Notes: a model not told the origin generated them from the sequence alone. 64,000 bases of DNA from Chitinophaga niabensis (GCF_039545795.1 NZ_CP154260.1:6081001-6145000); one strand, 5' to 3'; positions 1-9,676 are shown, counted from the first letter of the stretch. Made by a program: numbers and translations.

Positions 1-180
1 GCGGGCACGTTTGGCCGGGCTGGAAATGATCAATTCCGGAACCGTTCCCCTGGTGAGTAGCCTTGTTGCCATTTCAGGGGCATTCAGTTTTCCCCGTTTG
101 TTAAGCGGGCGGTCAAAATCATCCATGTCCGGATCGTTCCAGCTTGATTTTGCGTGGCGGATAAGCAACAATGTTTTCAT
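1..180 (-). CDS. SixA-like histidine phosphatase, N-terminal part (cut by window edge)
   Basis: Reading the minus strand from the ATG at 180 gives 60 residues beginning [14 protein letters not shown], then a basic 'RPLNKRGK' stretch and 'ISSPAKRAR'. The RHAKSSW box is the phosphohistidine loop of the histidine phosphatase superfamily, and RHAKSSW with the following RPLNxRG is typical of the SixA branch, which removes phosphate from phosphohistidine proteins. The catalytic histidine would be His9. The rest of the gene lies outside the window, so completeness cannot be judged. It is on the same strand as the purF-like gene but downstream of it, with about 160 bases between. Confidence 0.8.
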   Translation of the reverse strand, partial: MKTLLLIRHAKSSWNDPDMDDFDRPLNKRGKLNAPEMATRLLTRGTVPELIISSPAKRAR

Positions 181-304
181 ACACATTGTAAACCATTGAG
201 TACAAACACTTATCGAAAATACGGGTTTTTACTGTAAGTTAATGTGTAATGATCTGGAGGGGAAGTTTGGGGCGGGAATTAAGATAAAATTAACATAATT
301 GGTT

Positions 305-334
305 GGGGAATATATTATTGATAACATATTCCCC
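305..334 (-). terminator. hairpin just past the purF-like stop codon
   Basis: Perfect 9-bp arms (ggggaatat at 305-313, atattcccc at 326-334) sit eight bases beyond the stop codon of the purF-like gene. There is no following T run on the minus strand, so it may be an RNA 3'-end stabiliser rather than a classical intrinsic terminator. Confidence 0.45.
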
Positions 335-341
335 TTACCGC

Positions 342-2189
342 TTAGTAACCTCTTTCGTTCTTGCCTTCCATGTAGTTCATAAAGGATTTATTCACTACGC
401 GATTACCACCCGGAGTGGGATAGTTACCGGTGAAATACCAGTCCCCAAGGTTATTGGGACAGCTGGCATGCAAGCTTTCAATATTCTGATAGATCACTTC
501 CACATTAGCAGAAATGCCTGCCGGCGTAATGATCTGTGCAATCTTTTTGGAGATCTCTTCCGGTGTGAATGCTTTGTATACATTCTTCACCACATTCTGC
601 GCATGGAGGGTATTGGTACGCTCCAGTTCTTTACAGAGACCATAGGCTTCCTGCAGGATGTAATCCTTGCCCTGTTCCCTGATCAATGCAATCGCTGCCT
701 GGAAGGCCACAAACTCACCCATCTTACTCATGTCTATACCATAACAGTCCGGATAACGGATCTGTGGGGCAGAGCTCATGATAATGATCCTTTTCGGCCC
801 AAGGCGGTCCAGCATTTTGATGATGCTTTCCCGTAACGTGGTTCCTCTTACAATAGAATCATCTATCACAACAAGGGTATCCGTGCCCGGTTTAACAGTG
901 CCATACGTGATATCATACACGTGCTGCACCATTTCATTTCTGCTGGCATCTTCTGTAATGAAGGTGCGCATCTTCACATCCTTGATCGCAATCTTGTCTA
1001 TCCTGATCCGGCGGTTCACCATTTCCTGGAGTTTCTCTTCATCGAAATCCTTGCCCCAGGACATGATCCTTTCTACCTTGATCCGGTTCAGGTAATCTTC
1101 CAGGCCTTTGATCAGGCCGTAAAAGGCTACCTCTGCCGTATTGGGGATGAAGGAAAAAATAGTGTTACGCAGGTCGTTATCAATCGCTTTCAGTACTGTT
1201 TCGGATAAATGATATCCGAGTGCTGAACGTTCTTTATAGATCTTTTCGTCATTTCCGCGGGAGAAGTAGATCCGCTCAAAGCTACAGGCGCGGCGTTCTT
1301 TAGCAGGAATGATCTGTTCAATAGAATAATCTCCGTTCTCTTTCACGATGAGTGCAGTACCCGGCATCAGTTCCATTACCTCATTCTCGCCCACGTTAAA
1401 AGCAGTACGGATAGCGGCTCTTTCAGAAGCTGCTACGATCACTTCATCATTGATATAATAATAAGAAGGACGGATACCATGCGGGTCGCGGATCACAAAG
1501 GAATCTCCGGAACCGATCAGGCCGCAGACGTGGTAACCACCATCGAACATGGAAAATGCCTGTTGGAGGATGGCTTTCACATCCAGGCCGTTCTGGCGTA
1601 CTTCATCTTCCTTAGCCAGGAAATGGTGTACTACTTCCAGCATGGCGGCCAGGTCACTGTTCTTATGGGTTTCGCCGGGCGATACTTTTACAAAGTTGAA
1701 GAGTTCTTCTACATTCACCAGGTTGAAGTTACCCGCCATGGTAAGGTTGCGGGCGGGAATGGTGTTGTAGCGAACGAAGGGATGGCACAACTCAACGTTG
1801 TTCTTTCCCTGGGTAGCATAACGGAGATGGCCTAACAGCAATTCTCCCAGGAAGCGCATGTGGCCTTTCAGGAGACCGGGATATTTGGTGATCTCCGGCT
1901 GGTATTTTTCTATTTCTGCAATTTCTTCTCTGATCTTGGCGAAGACATCGCCTATGGGTTGGGGTTCACTACTACGGATCCTGTGCATGAAGGGGACTCC
2001 TGGTTCCGTGTGCAATTTTACTGCGGCTACTCCTGCGCCGTCCTGACCACGATTGTGCTGTTTTTCCATGAGGAGGTACAGCTTATTCAATCCGTAGAAA
2101 ACCGTTCCGTGCTTTTGCTGGTAGTAACTGAATGGTTTTCTTAATCTTATGAATGCTAAACCGCATTCATGCTTTATCGCGTCGCTCAT
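342..2189 (-). CDS. purF: amidophosphoribosyltransferase-like protein, long Bacteroidota form
   Basis: A 615-residue class II glutamine amidotransferase/phosphoribosyltransferase. PurF makes 5-phosphoribosylamine from PRPP and glutamine, the first step of purine synthesis. The N-terminal nucleophile would be Cys9 after removal of an eight-residue propeptide (MSDAIKHE|CG); RGQDGAG (48-54), GHLRYAT (120-126) and GNFNLVN (153-159) are glutaminase motifs, and the PRPP loop VVIDDSIVRGTT lies at 440-451. At 615 residues it is more than 100 longer than E. coli PurF (505), with extra sequence in the glutaminase half and before the PRPP loop. The C-terminal FTGNYP motif is kept but the CxxC iron-sulfur pair seen before it in B. 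subtilis PurF is not (Cys577 then Tyr585). A TAnnTTTG box lies 17 nt upstream of the start. A paralogue with another role cannot be excluded. Confidence 0.85.
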   Translation of the reverse strand: MSDAIKHECGLAFIRLRKPFSYYQQKHGTVFYGLNKLYLLMEKQHNRGQDGAGVAAVKLHTEPGVPFMHRIRSSEPQPIGDVFAKIREEIAEIEKYQPEITKYPGLLKGHMRFLGELLLGHLRYATQGKNNVELCHPFVRYNTIPARNLTMAGNFNLVNVEELFNFVKVSPGETHKNSDLAAMLEVVHHFLAKEDEVRQNGLDVKAILQQAFSMFDGGYHVCGLIGSGDSFVIRDPHGIRPSYYYINDEVIVAASERAAIRTAFNVGENEVMELMPGTALIVKENGDYSIEQIIPAKERRACSFERIYFSRGNDEKIYKERSALGYHLSETVLKAIDNDLRNTIFSFIPNTAEVAFYGLIKGLEDYLNRIKVERIMSWGKDFDEEKLQEMVNRRIRIDKIAIKDVKMRTFITEDASRNEMVQHVYDITYGTVKPGTDTLVVIDDSIVRGTTLRESIIKMLDRLGPKRIIIMSSAPQIRYPDCYGIDMSKMGEFVAFQAAIALIREQGKDYILQEAYGLCKELERTNTLHAQNVVKNVYKAFTPEEISKKIAQIITPAGISANVEVIYQNIESLHASCPNNLGDWYFTGNYPTPGGNRVVNKSFMNYMEGKNERGY

Positions 2190-2206
2190 GCTGTAAAATT
2201 GATTCG

Positions 2207-2214
2207 CAAAGTTA
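2207..2214 (-). promoter_or_regulatory. -7 promoter element of the purF-like gene
   Basis: Minus strand reads TAACTTTG, an exact match to the Bacteroidota TAnnTTTG element, 17 nt before the ATG at 2189. No convincing -33 TTTG was found at the usual spacing. Confidence 0.6.
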
Positions 2215-2412
2215 CGCTTAAATTATCAAACTGCCTTCTCTTTAGCAAAGCCTTCACAGTTCTCCCGAGAACGTGCCGGGGGCTTGGATTAGGGGATTTT
2301 ATTTTTTAGCAGGAAGGAGAGACTTCTAAAAACAGCGGTGATCTGTTGGATTTATCTTTAGGAATGGGCGGATATTTTCTAAAAAACGAAATGGAGATGT
2401 TTTCAGGGGATT

Positions 2413-2640
2413 CTTCTTTAAAACTAAAATCCTGTAGCCTGCACTTCTTCCAAGAACAAAAACTTCGAACCTCTCAGGGATGTCTGTATTTCTTCTTAAA
2501 ACCCTAAAACCTTTCAGGTACTGATACCTCTTTGCAAAATACACCAAAACCTTTCAGGTGCTGATATTTCTTTGCAAAATACACCCTAACTCAGGCGCTG
2601 GTACTTGCCAAAACAAAAATCCCGGACCTCTCTGGGAGGA
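2413..2640. repeat. degenerate tandem array, about 40-bp unit, in the purF-surA intergenic region
   Basis: The 488-base gap between the purF-like and surA genes holds about six copies of a unit that begins ttctt(tgc)aaaa and continues into acc(t)tttcagg and ctgata. The two best copies, 2506-2545 and 2546-2585, are 40 bp each and differ at only three or four positions. The last degenerate unit runs into the surA terminator. An open frame exists across it on the minus strand but it has no start signals or family resemblance, so I treat the stretch as non-coding repeats. Confidence 0.7.
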
Positions 2641-2648
2641 TCCGGGAT
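2611..2648 (-). terminator. intrinsic terminator of the surA-like gene
   Basis: Stem atcccgga-cctc (2619-2630) pairs with gaggatccgggat (2636-2648) with one bulge; on the minus strand it is followed by ATTTTTGTTTT. It lies 30 bases past the stop codon at 2678. Confidence 0.8.
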
Positions 2649-2677
2649 AGTGTTACTTTATCGTTGTTACGAATAAT

Positions 2678-4072
2678 CTACTTCTGCGCGACCGCTCCTG
2701 CCGTCCACTTCGAAACGTTGGCACACTCCGTGTACTCGGGTTCCACGTGAACATAGAAGGTAGGGATCTTGTCCATCAGCCATTTGTTCAGCGCTACTAC
2801 CTGTTTTTCCTGCAAAGTACGTTGCTGGATACGGGAGTAGTCGTCTTTCAGGTTCTCTCTGTGCGGCTGGGTACGTGTTTTCAGATACACCAGGCGAATG
2901 CCTTTACGGCCCTGCTCATCGTCAAACAACATGGGTTTGCTTACGCCACCTGGTTTCAGGGAGTCCAGCATCATTACAATATCCTTGGTGGATGGATCAT
3001 TCAACTGATCTACTGTAATGTAGGTGCTACCTGTTTGAGGGTTCTGCAGCATACCGCCGTTAAATTTAGCCATTGGCTCATCGCTGTATTTTACAACCGC
3101 TTCACCAAAGCTCATTTTTCCGGATATGATGTTCGCTCTTACTGTATCCAGTTTATTCATGGCAGCAGTGATATCTGCTGTTACGATATTAGGTTTGATA
3201 AGGATGTGCTGTACTACCACGTTATCCCCGGCACGTTTGATCATTTTGATCAGGTGGTAACCGAATTGGGATTTAACGGGAGAAGACATATCACCTTCCT
3301 TCAGACGGAAAGAAGCAGCCAGGAAGTCCGGATCCCAGTTCTTATCATTCCTGTTCAGGGTATAAGTACCGCCGTTTTCTTTCACACCGGGGTCTTCAGA
3401 GTAAAGGCTGGCGTATGTGCTGAATTCACCTTCTTTCTTTTCTACTTTGCTTTTGAAATCCAGCAAACGGTCTATGGCATATTTATCCATTTCACGGCTG
3501 GCTTTCGGTAAGATCATCAGCTGGCCGATCTCCAGTTCTGATTCATAGAAAGGAAGACTGTCTGCAGGGATCTTTTCAAAGCTGGTCTTTACTTCTGTAG
3601 GCGTCACTTTCACCGCATTCACCACCTTGTCGCGCATGGCTTTTGCCAGCATACTTTCCTTGATGGCATCACGGAAACGCTCGCGGAGCTGGTAAATAGT
3701 GTAACCCGTTACTTCCGTCATTTTCTCACGACTTCCATAACGTTGTTCAGCCCAACGGATCTGGCTTTCGATACGGCCATCCACGTCAGCTTCACTGATC
3801 GGCAAACTATCCCGCTCAGCTTGTAAAACCAATATTTTTTGTGCGATGATTTGTTCAATAGCAGAGCAGGAAGCGTTTGGCGGCAAGGGTTGTCCTTCCA
3901 GCGCCTGCTGTTGCATATCTACGAGAGCAGATTCGATGTCCGATTTAAGGACGATCTTGTCTCCCACTTTGGCAACGATCTTATCGGCTACCACTTTCTG
4001 CTGTCCCTGTTGTGCTACTGCTACCTGGAAAAGCAGCATAGCGCCTAAGGAGGATACGAGAATTTTTTTCAT
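2678..4072 (-). CDS. surA: SurA-like periplasmic peptidyl-prolyl isomerase/chaperone
   Basis: A 464-residue secreted protein starting MKKILVSSLGAMLL; the signal peptide ends near Ala20 (VAVA|QQ). An upstream in-frame ATG exists but would add 35 residues, including hydrophobic sequence, ahead of a clear signal peptide, so 4072 is preferred. The N-terminal SurA helical domain covers about 25-175; two parvulin-type rotamase domains follow (about 180-285 with 'DPGVKENGG' and 'FGYHLIK', and 286-400 with 'VVQHILIKP' and 'NGGML'). SurA homologues escort unfolded outer-membrane proteins through the periplasm. It is downstream of infB but separated by a strong terminator, so probably transcribed on its own, and has its own terminator at 2611-2648. 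Confidence 0.85.
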   Translation of the reverse strand: MKKILVSSLGAMLLFQVAVAQQGQQKVVADKIVAKVGDKIVLKSDIESALVDMQQQALEGQPLPPNASCSAIEQIIAQKILVLQAERDSLPISEADVDGRIESQIRWAEQRYGSREKMTEVTGYTIYQLRERFRDAIKESMLAKAMRDKVVNAVKVTPTEVKTSFEKIPADSLPFYESELEIGQLMILPKASREMDKYAIDRLLDFKSKVEKKEGEFSTYASLYSEDPGVKENGGTYTLNRNDKNWDPDFLAASFRLKEGDMSSPVKSQFGYHLIKMIKRAGDNVVVQHILIKPNIVTADITAAMNKLDTVRANIISGKMSFGEAVVKYSDEPMAKFNGGMLQNPQTGSTYITVDQLNDPSTKDIVMMLDSLKPGGVSKPMLFDDEQGRKGIRLVYLKTRTQPHRENLKDDYSRIQQRTLQEKQVVALNKWLMDKIPTFYVHVEPEYTECANVSKWTAGAVAQK

Positions 4073-4103
4073 AGTAACGTTACTGTAATACCAAAATAAC
4101 CAA

Positions 4104-4133
4104 TAAAAAATTAGCCGTACAAAGACGGCTAAT
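4104..4133 (-). terminator. intrinsic terminator of infB / rimP operon
   Basis: Perfect 9-bp stem attagccgt/acggctaat (4110-4118 and 4125-4133) with a six-base loop, followed on the minus strand by TTTTTTATT. It separates infB from the downstream surA-like gene. Confidence 0.85.
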
Positions 4134-4188
4134 CTATTTAACAAAAATTTCGGTTTTGGAGCGGGCCAGCGGCCCATTCCAAACGATT

Positions 4189-7100
4189 TTAGAGTGTTCT
4201 TTTAACTTCCACCTCTTCGAAACCTTCCACGATGTCTCCCACCTTCAGGTCCGCATAGTTCTTGATGCTCAAGCCGCACTCCATACCGGATACCACTTCT
4301 TTCACATCATCTTTATAACGTTTGAGGGACTGGAGTTCACCTGTGTGTACCACAATACCATCGCGAACGATGTTGATACGGGTGTTCCTGTTCAGTTTAC
4401 CATCCAGCACATAACAACCGGCGATGGTCACCTTGTCGAACTTGTAAGTTTCGCGGATCTCCACGTTGCACACCACTTTCTTCTCGATCTTCGGCTCAAG
4501 CATACCTTCCATGGCGCTCTTCAGCTCATCGATCGCATCGTAAATGATGGAGTAAGTGCGGATCTCGATGTTCTCTTTCTCAGCCAGTTTTGCCGCATTC
4601 ATTGAAGGGCGTACCTGGAAACCGATGATCAAGGCATCTGATGCAGTAGCCAGCAATACGTCTGATTCTGTGATCTGACCTACGCCTTTCAGCACCACGC
4701 TCACTACGATCTCTTCTGTAGAGAGTTTCTGCAGGGAGTCGCTCAATGCTTCCACGGAACCATCCACGTCCCCTTTCAGGATCAGGTTCAGTTGTTTAAA
4801 GTTACCCAGTGCAAGGCGGCGTCCGATCTCATCCAGGGTAATGTGTTTCTTGGTGCGGATACCTTGCTCCCGCACGAGTTGTGCTCTGCGGTTGGCAACT
4901 TCTTTCGCTTCAGATTCATCTTCATATACCTTGAACTTCTCACCGGCCTGTGATGCTCCGTTCAAACCGAGCAACTGAACCGGCGTGGAAGGACCCGCTT
5001 TTTCAACCCGCTGACCGCGTTCGTTGAACATAGCCTTGATCTTACCAAAGTGAGCACCGGAAACGATGGTGTCCCCTTGTTTCAGGGTACCGCTGGATAC
5101 CAGTACGGTTGTTACATAACCGCGGCCTTTATCCAGGGTGGCTTCAATTACTGTACCTGTACCTTCCCTGTCTGGGTTGGCTTTCAGTTCCAGCAATTCA
5201 GCTTCGAGCAATATTTTCTCCAATAAAATGTCGATGTTCAAACCACTCTTCGCAGAGATCTCCTGGCTTTGGTATTTACCACCCCAGTCTTCTACCAGGA
5301 GGTTCATGCCGGCCAGTTGTTCTTTGATCTTCTCCGGATTGGCGCCGTCTTTATCCACCTTGTTGATCGCAAAGACCATGGGGAGACCAGCAGCCTGGGA
5401 GTGGGAGATGGCTTCACGCGTTTGAGGCATGATGGCATCATCCGCAGCCACCACAATTACTGCAATGTCCGCAACTTTGGCACCACGGGCACGCATTGCG
5501 GTAAACGCTTCGTGACCAGGTGTATCGAGGAAAGTTACTTTTTTACCGGTGGCGGTAGTTACCTGGTAAGCACCAATGTGCTGGGTGATACCACCAGCCT
5601 CACCAGCTACCACATTCGCACTGCGGATGTAATCAAGCAGGGAGGTTTTACCATGGTCAACGTGACCCATGATGGTAACGATCGGTGCACGGGGAAGCAG
5701 ATCTTCCGGATCATCTACTACTTCTTCATCATCATCGTCCGTTGCATCTTCAATTCCGATAAACTCTACTTCGTATCCGAACTCTCCGGCTACCAGTTCT
5801 ATTACTTCCGCATCGAGGCGTTGGTTGATAGATACCATGATGCCGAGGCCCATACATTTTGAGATCACTTCTGCAAAGCTCACGTCCATCAGGTTAGCCA
5901 GCTCACTTACAGATACGAATTCCGTTACCTGTAATTTTGCTCCTTCTCCGTTTGCAGAACTTTCTCTGCGACTGGCCATTTCCTGGCGTTTGTCGTGACG
6001 GCGTTTTGCTTTGGTAGAACGGCCACGGGAGTTGCCACCCAGTTTGGCCATTGTTTCCTTGATCTTATTCTGGATCTCGTTCTTGTCAATTTCTTTATCC
6101 TTGTCTTCCGGTCTGCGTGGAGCACCTTGTCCGTAACCACCACCTTGACCCGGACGGGGTTGGCGGGCTTGTAATGGACGGCTGTTGCCAGTACCTGGAG
6201 CTCCCGGAGGGCGATTTCCACCTCCTGGTGCACCACCACCTGGTCCACGGTTTCCACCATGTCCTCCACCTGGGCCACGATTATCACGGTTTCCACCATG
6301 ACCACCGGGTCCACGATTTCCACCATGTCCTCCACCCGGGCCTCCTGGTCCGCGATGACCTCCACCCTGATGAGTGCCTGGTCCTCCGGGACCGCGGTTT
6401 TCGCGATTACCCTGGTGTCCTCCGCCTGGTGCATTTTGTCCGCCTTCTTTAGCGAACTCACCTGGTTTGATGGGTTCTGGTTTCTTTTCTATAACGATGC
6501 GCTTGCGCTTACGTTTTTCGTCTTTAGAGTTGTTAAACCCTTTACTATTATCCCTGCGATCTTGCTGCACTGGCAGGTCAATCTTTCCGATCACCTTGGG
6601 ACCAGTGAGTTTATTAGCCTGGATATTTTCGATCACTGCTTTGCTGTTGTCGTCTCCTGATTCGTCTGTTGGTTCATTAGAAACGGGGGGCTGAGGTGTT
6701 TCCACTTTGGCAGCCGGCCTTTCTGCTTTTTCTTCTCTCGATGCTTTGGCCTGAGGGGGAGTTTGTTCAGCGGGTTTCTCTTCTGCTTTCGCAGCTGGTT
6801 TTTCCACTTTTACTTCCGGTTCCTCTTTTTTGGCGACAGGCACTTCTTTCACTTCAGGAGCAGGCGTTGCTTTCACTTCCGCAACCGGTGCAGTTTCCTG
6901 TGGTGCGGGTGTTGGTTTATCCTCAACAGTTTCAGTGTCGTCTTTCTTTTTGGCAGCAGGTTTCTTAGCAGTGCGGTTATCCTTATTCAGCGCATCCAGA
7001 TCGATAGAGCCCATTATTTTGGGACCATTGATCTTGGGGGCTTCAGGTTTCACTACTTCTTCTGCTTTAGGTGTTTCCTCCACAACAGCTTTTGGTGCAG

Positions 7101-7617
7101 GCGCTGGTTCCGGTTTAGGTTCCGGTTTTACTTCCTGTACAGGCTGTGGTTGTGGTTTTGGTTCAGGTTGCGGTTCGGGTTTAGGTTCCGGTTTCGCTTC
7201 CTGTTTTTCCACCTTTGCTTCCGGTTGCGGTACCACCTTAGGTGCTACAGGTTCCGGTTGTGGCTCAGGTTTGGCAGGAGCCTCTTCTTTCTTTTTAGCA
7301 GCAGCGGTATCAGCATCTTCTTTCTCTTTCTTCTTCGCTGCAAGCTCTGCCTCTTCCTTCTCCTTCTTTTTGGCTGCATCCAGCACGGTTCCTTTAGGTA
7401 AGGCTATCTGATCACTTTTCTTCTTGTTTGCCTTATCCTGTTGAAACTCATTCTGCAAGGAGTTGTACATCTGGGCTGTGAGACGGGCGTTAGGAGATCC
7501 GAATCCGTCCATATCATAGCCCTTATTGGCCAGGAAATCGATGAGCGTTTCCTTTCCAATATTGAATTCCTTGGCCGCAGCCAGCAATCGCGGTGTGTTG
7601 TTTGTTACTTCAGGCAT
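4189..7617 (-). CDS. infB: translation initiation factor IF-2
   Basis: IF-2 is the GTPase that brings fMet-tRNA to the 30S subunit. The product begins [18 protein letters not shown], the usual Bacteroidota N-terminus with the IF2-N fold (about 1-65). A long linker follows: a Pro/Glu/Lys-rich stretch (about 85-350), then a Gly/Arg/His-rich region (about 410-500). The G domain is intact: [20 protein letters not shown] and SAKSG, and domains II-IV follow to the C-terminus. With the start at 7617 the protein is about 1142 residues; ATGs at 7677 and 7710 would add 20 or 31 residues not typical of the family. It is the last gene of rimP-nusA-infB, 129 nt after nusA, with a terminator-like hairpin between them. 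Confidence 0.95.
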   Translation of the reverse strand: MPEVTNNTPRLLAAAKEFNIGKETLIDFLANKGYDMDGFGSPNARLTAQMYNSLQNEFQQDKANKKKSDQIALPKGTVLDAAKKKEKEEAELAAKKKEKEDADTAAAKKKEEAPAKPEPQPEPVAPKVVPQPEAKVEKQEAKPEPKPEPQPEPKPQPQPVQEVKPEPKPEPAPAPKAVVEETPKAEEVVKPEAPKINGPKIMGSIDLDALNKDNRTAKKPAAKKKDDTETVEDKPTPAPQETAPVAEVKATPAPEVKEVPVAKKEEPEVKVEKPAAKAEEKPAEQTPPQAKASREEKAERPAAKVETPQPPVSNEPTDESGDDNSKAVIENIQANKLTGPKVIGKIDLPVQQDRRDNSKGFNNSKDEKRKRKRIVIEKKPEPIKPGEFAKEGGQNAPGGGHQGNRENRGPGGPGTHQGGGHRGPGGPGGGHGGNRGPGGHGGNRDNRGPGGGHGGNRGPGGGAPGGGNRPPGAPGTGNSRPLQARQPRPGQGGGYGQGAPRRPEDKDKEIDKNEIQNKIKETMAKLGGNSRGRSTKAKRRHDKRQEMASRRESSANGEGAKLQVTEFVSVSELANLMDVSFAEVISKCMGLGIMVSINQRLDAEVIELVAGEFGYEVEFIGIEDATDDDDEEVVDDPEDLLPRAPIVTIMGHVDHGKTSLLDYIRSANVVAGEAGGITQHIGAYQVTTATGKKVTFLDTPGHEAFTAMRARGAKVADIAVIVVAADDAIMPQTREAISHSQAAGLPMVFAINKVDKDGANPEKIKEQLAGMNLLVEDWGGKYQSQEISAKSGLNIDILLEKILLEAELLELKANPDREGTGTVIEATLDKGRGYVTTVLVSSGTLKQGDTIVSGAHFGKIKAMFNERGQRVEKAGPSTPVQLLGLNGASQAGEKFKVYEDESEAKEVANRRAQLVREQGIRTKKHITLDEIGRRLALGNFKQLNLILKGDVDGSVEALSDSLQKLSTEEIVVSVVLKGVGQITESDVLLATASDALIIGFQVRPSMNAAKLAEKENIEIRTYSIIYDAIDELKSAMEGMLEPKIEKKVVCNVEIRETYKFDKVTIAGCYVLDGKLNRNTRINIVRDGIVVHTGELQSLKRYKDDVKEVVSGMECGLSIKNYADLKVGDIVEGFEEVEVKRTL

Positions 7618-7699
7618 ATCGTATTCGCGTCCTTCCCGTTTAATCCCCACCAGCCGGCGGAGTAATTCTTTTAACATTTTAACAAATAACTCAATTATC

Positions 7700-7749
7700 T
7701 CTGCAATCAAAAAAGCCTACCACTTGGGAAGGGGTAGCGGACGGCTTTA
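7700..7749 (-). terminator. terminator-like hairpin between nusA and infB
   Basis: On the minus strand, starting within the nusA stop codon, AAAGC and CTACC pair with GGTAG and GCTTT (a six-base bulge on one arm), followed directly by TTTTTTG. It could stop part of the transcription after nusA; infB expression would then depend on read-through or an internal promoter. Confidence 0.5.
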
Positions 7750-8994
7750 TTCTTTTTCAAATTCTTCCTGCAAAATTCTCCTCACTTCATGTACGGTTTC
7801 CTCTTCGAGGTCGGAACGGCGTACAAGTTCTTCCGGAGTCAGATCCAGTACACTGCGGGCAGTGTCGCAACCAATGCGTTTTAATTCATCGATCACCCAT
7901 GCTTCAATTTCATCCGCGAATTCACCCAGGTCAATGTCAAACTCAGTTTGTTCCTGTTCTTCATCACGGAATACATCTATCTCAAATCCCGTCAATTCGC
8001 AGGCCAATTTTATATTCACCCCTTTCTTACCGATGGCCAGTGACACCTGGTCTGGTTTAAGATAAACGGATGCATATTTATTTTCATTGTCTACGTCCAT
8101 ACGGCTAATCCTCGCTGGCGTCAGCGCACGTTGGATCAGCAGTTGTATGTTCGCGGTATAGTTGATAATGTCGATGTTCTCATTGCGCAGCTCACGAACG
8201 ATACCGTGGATACGGCTACCTTTCATACCTACGCAGGCACCTACGGGGTCAATACGGTCGTCATAAGACTCCACAGCCACTTTGGCTCTTTCGCCGGGTT
8301 CCCTTACGATTTTTTTGATCACGATAAGACCATCGAAAATTTCCGGCACTTCAATTTCGAGAAGTTTCGCCAGGAAGGAAGGATGTGTTCTGGAGAGGAT
8401 GATCAATGGAGAGTTGTTCTTCATCTCCACTTTTTTCACTACCGCCCGCACATTTTCACCTTTTTTGAAATAATCTGTTGGAATCTGCTCGGATTTAGGC
8501 AATATTAACTCATTCCCTTCATCATCCAATAATAAAACTTCCTTTTTCCATACCTGGTATACCTCGCCTGTCACGATCTCGCCTACGCGGTCGCCATATT
8601 TCTTCACCAGGATATTCTTTTTCAGGTCACCGATCCGGGCAGTCAGCGTTTGTTTGGCTGCCAGGATAGCACGGCGGCCGAAATCCAGGATCTCTACCTC
8701 TTCGTACAAGTCTTCTCCTACCTGGTAATCAGGTTCTACCAGGATAGCTTCCGAATATGCGATCTGGGCGTTGTCATCTTCTACCGTACCATCTTCTACG
8801 ATCATACGGCGGCGGAGGATCTCCAGGTCACCTTTTTCGGTATTTACAATCACGTCAAAGTTCTCATCTGAGCCATATTTCTTACGCAACAGCGTCTTAA
8901 ACACATCCTCTAACACCTTCATTAGGGTCGGGCGGTCGATATTTTCCGCCTCCTTAAACTCGGTGAATGACTCAATCAGGTTAATACTAGCCAT
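7747..8994 (-). CDS. nusA: transcription termination/antitermination factor NusA
   Basis: NusA binds RNA polymerase and modulates pausing, termination and antitermination. The 415-residue product has the N-terminal RNAP-binding domain (MASINLIESFTEFKEAEN to about 125), an S1 domain (about 130-200), and two KH domains with GACVGMKGSRI and LAIGKKGVNI loops. The C-terminal part after about 350 holds a single acidic helix-rich segment rather than the long E. coli acidic repeats. It lies 16 nt downstream of rimP and 129 nt upstream of infB, the standard bacterial order. Confidence 0.95.
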   Translation of the reverse strand: MASINLIESFTEFKEAENIDRPTLMKVLEDVFKTLLRKKYGSDENFDVIVNTEKGDLEILRRRMIVEDGTVEDDNAQIAYSEAILVEPDYQVGEDLYEEVEILDFGRRAILAAKQTLTARIGDLKKNILVKKYGDRVGEIVTGEVYQVWKKEVLLLDDEGNELILPKSEQIPTDYFKKGENVRAVVKKVEMKNNSPLIILSRTHPSFLAKLLEIEVPEIFDGLIVIKKIVREPGERAKVAVESYDDRIDPVGACVGMKGSRIHGIVRELRNENIDIINYTANIQLLIQRALTPARISRMDVDNENKYASVYLKPDQVSLAIGKKGVNIKLACELTGFEIDVFRDEEQEQTEFDIDLGEFADEIEAWVIDELKRIGCDTARSVLDLTPEELVRRSDLEEETVHEVRRILQEEFEKE

Positions 8995-9010
8995 GTTCTG
9001 TTATTATTTT

Positions 9011-9475
9011 TTAAAACACGATGCACACCTTTGTGTGCTTTATTTCGGATAAATTGATATTTGTTTGTTTAATCTCTTTTTTCTTACCTACTGTTTCTTC
9101 CAGCACCAGTTCTGTGTCATTGAAGCTCAGCAGCTTGCCTTCCAGCGTGGTGCCGTTCAGCAACATCACTTCCACTTTTCTGCCCACATTCTTTTGGAAC
9201 TGACGCGGAGACTTTAATGGTTCGTCCAAACCGGGAGAAGATACTTCCAGGGAGAAATCATCTGCCGGAAATAATCCGGCCGCTTCCAGCAGCGGGTATA
9301 ATTGCCTGTTCAGCGACACCAGCTTGTCGATGGAAGCACCATTATCTGCATCTACAAAGACCTTAATATTATTGGTAGGTTTGATCTTAATATCCACCAC
9401 AAAATACTCTGGTTTGTCCGCCAGGAGCGAATCCAGCATTTCCCGGATGGGTGCTATCACTTGTTCGTTTGCCAT
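9011..9475 (-). CDS. rimP: ribosome maturation factor RimP
   Basis: RimP assists late assembly of the 30S subunit. The 154-residue product has the two-domain layout: an N-terminal alpha-beta domain with 'VFVDADNGASIDKL' and the family signature 'LEVSSPGLDEPLKSPRQF', then an SH3-like C-terminal domain. It is first in the rimP-nusA-infB operon. Its leader, between the -7 box at 9532-9539 and the ATG, contains a strong hairpin plus T run (9477-9510), so the operon may be attenuated before the first gene. Confidence 0.92.
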   Translation of the reverse strand: MANEQVIAPIREMLDSLLADKPEYFVVDIKIKPTNNIKVFVDADNGASIDKLVSLNRQLYPLLEAAGLFPADDFSLEVSSPGLDEPLKSPRQFQKNVGRKVEVMLLNGTTLEGKLLSFNDTELVLEETVGKKKEIKQTNINLSEIKHTKVCIVF

Positions 9476-9476
9476 A

Positions 9477-9510
9477 CAAAAAAGAAGAAGGGGACTTTTT
9501 CGTCCCCTTC
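9477..9510 (-). terminator. terminator-like hairpin in the rimP-nusA-infB leader
   Basis: Perfect 9-bp stem gaaggggac/gtccccttc (9487-9495 and 9502-9510) with a six-base loop, followed on the minus strand by TTCTTTTTTG and then the rimP ATG. It fits an intrinsic terminator placed in the 5' leader, about 15-50 nt after the predicted transcription start. Confidence 0.7.
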
Positions 9511-9531
9511 ATTTGAATCATTTTTCCACTA

Positions 9532-9539
9532 CAAAATTA
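9532..9539 (-). promoter_or_regulatory. -7 promoter element of rimP-nusA-infB
   Basis: Minus strand TAATTTTG, exact TAnnTTTG, 56 nt upstream of the rimP ATG; gives a leader of about 50 nt that includes the 9477-9510 hairpin. Confidence 0.6.
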
Positions 9540-9676
9540 GCATTTTATTTCATTACAAAAAGTATTTCTTCTAAATATAATACAGTACAGGCCTTGGGAA
9601 AGCCGCAACCACACACATGTTGTTTAATCTTAATAGAAATTGTAAATGCGGTTGGATTACGCTATCTTGTATACAC

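Noticed and set aside
303..836. Plus-strand frame opposite purF
   Set aside because: Antisense shadow; purF is well supported on the minus strand.
2326..2547. Minus-strand frame of 73 codons in the purF-surA gap
   Set aside because: Lies over the degenerate 40-bp repeats and resembles no family.
6117..7411. Plus-strand frames opposite infB
   Set aside because: Mirror of the low-complexity Gly/Pro/Lys linker of IF-2; composition explains the open frames.
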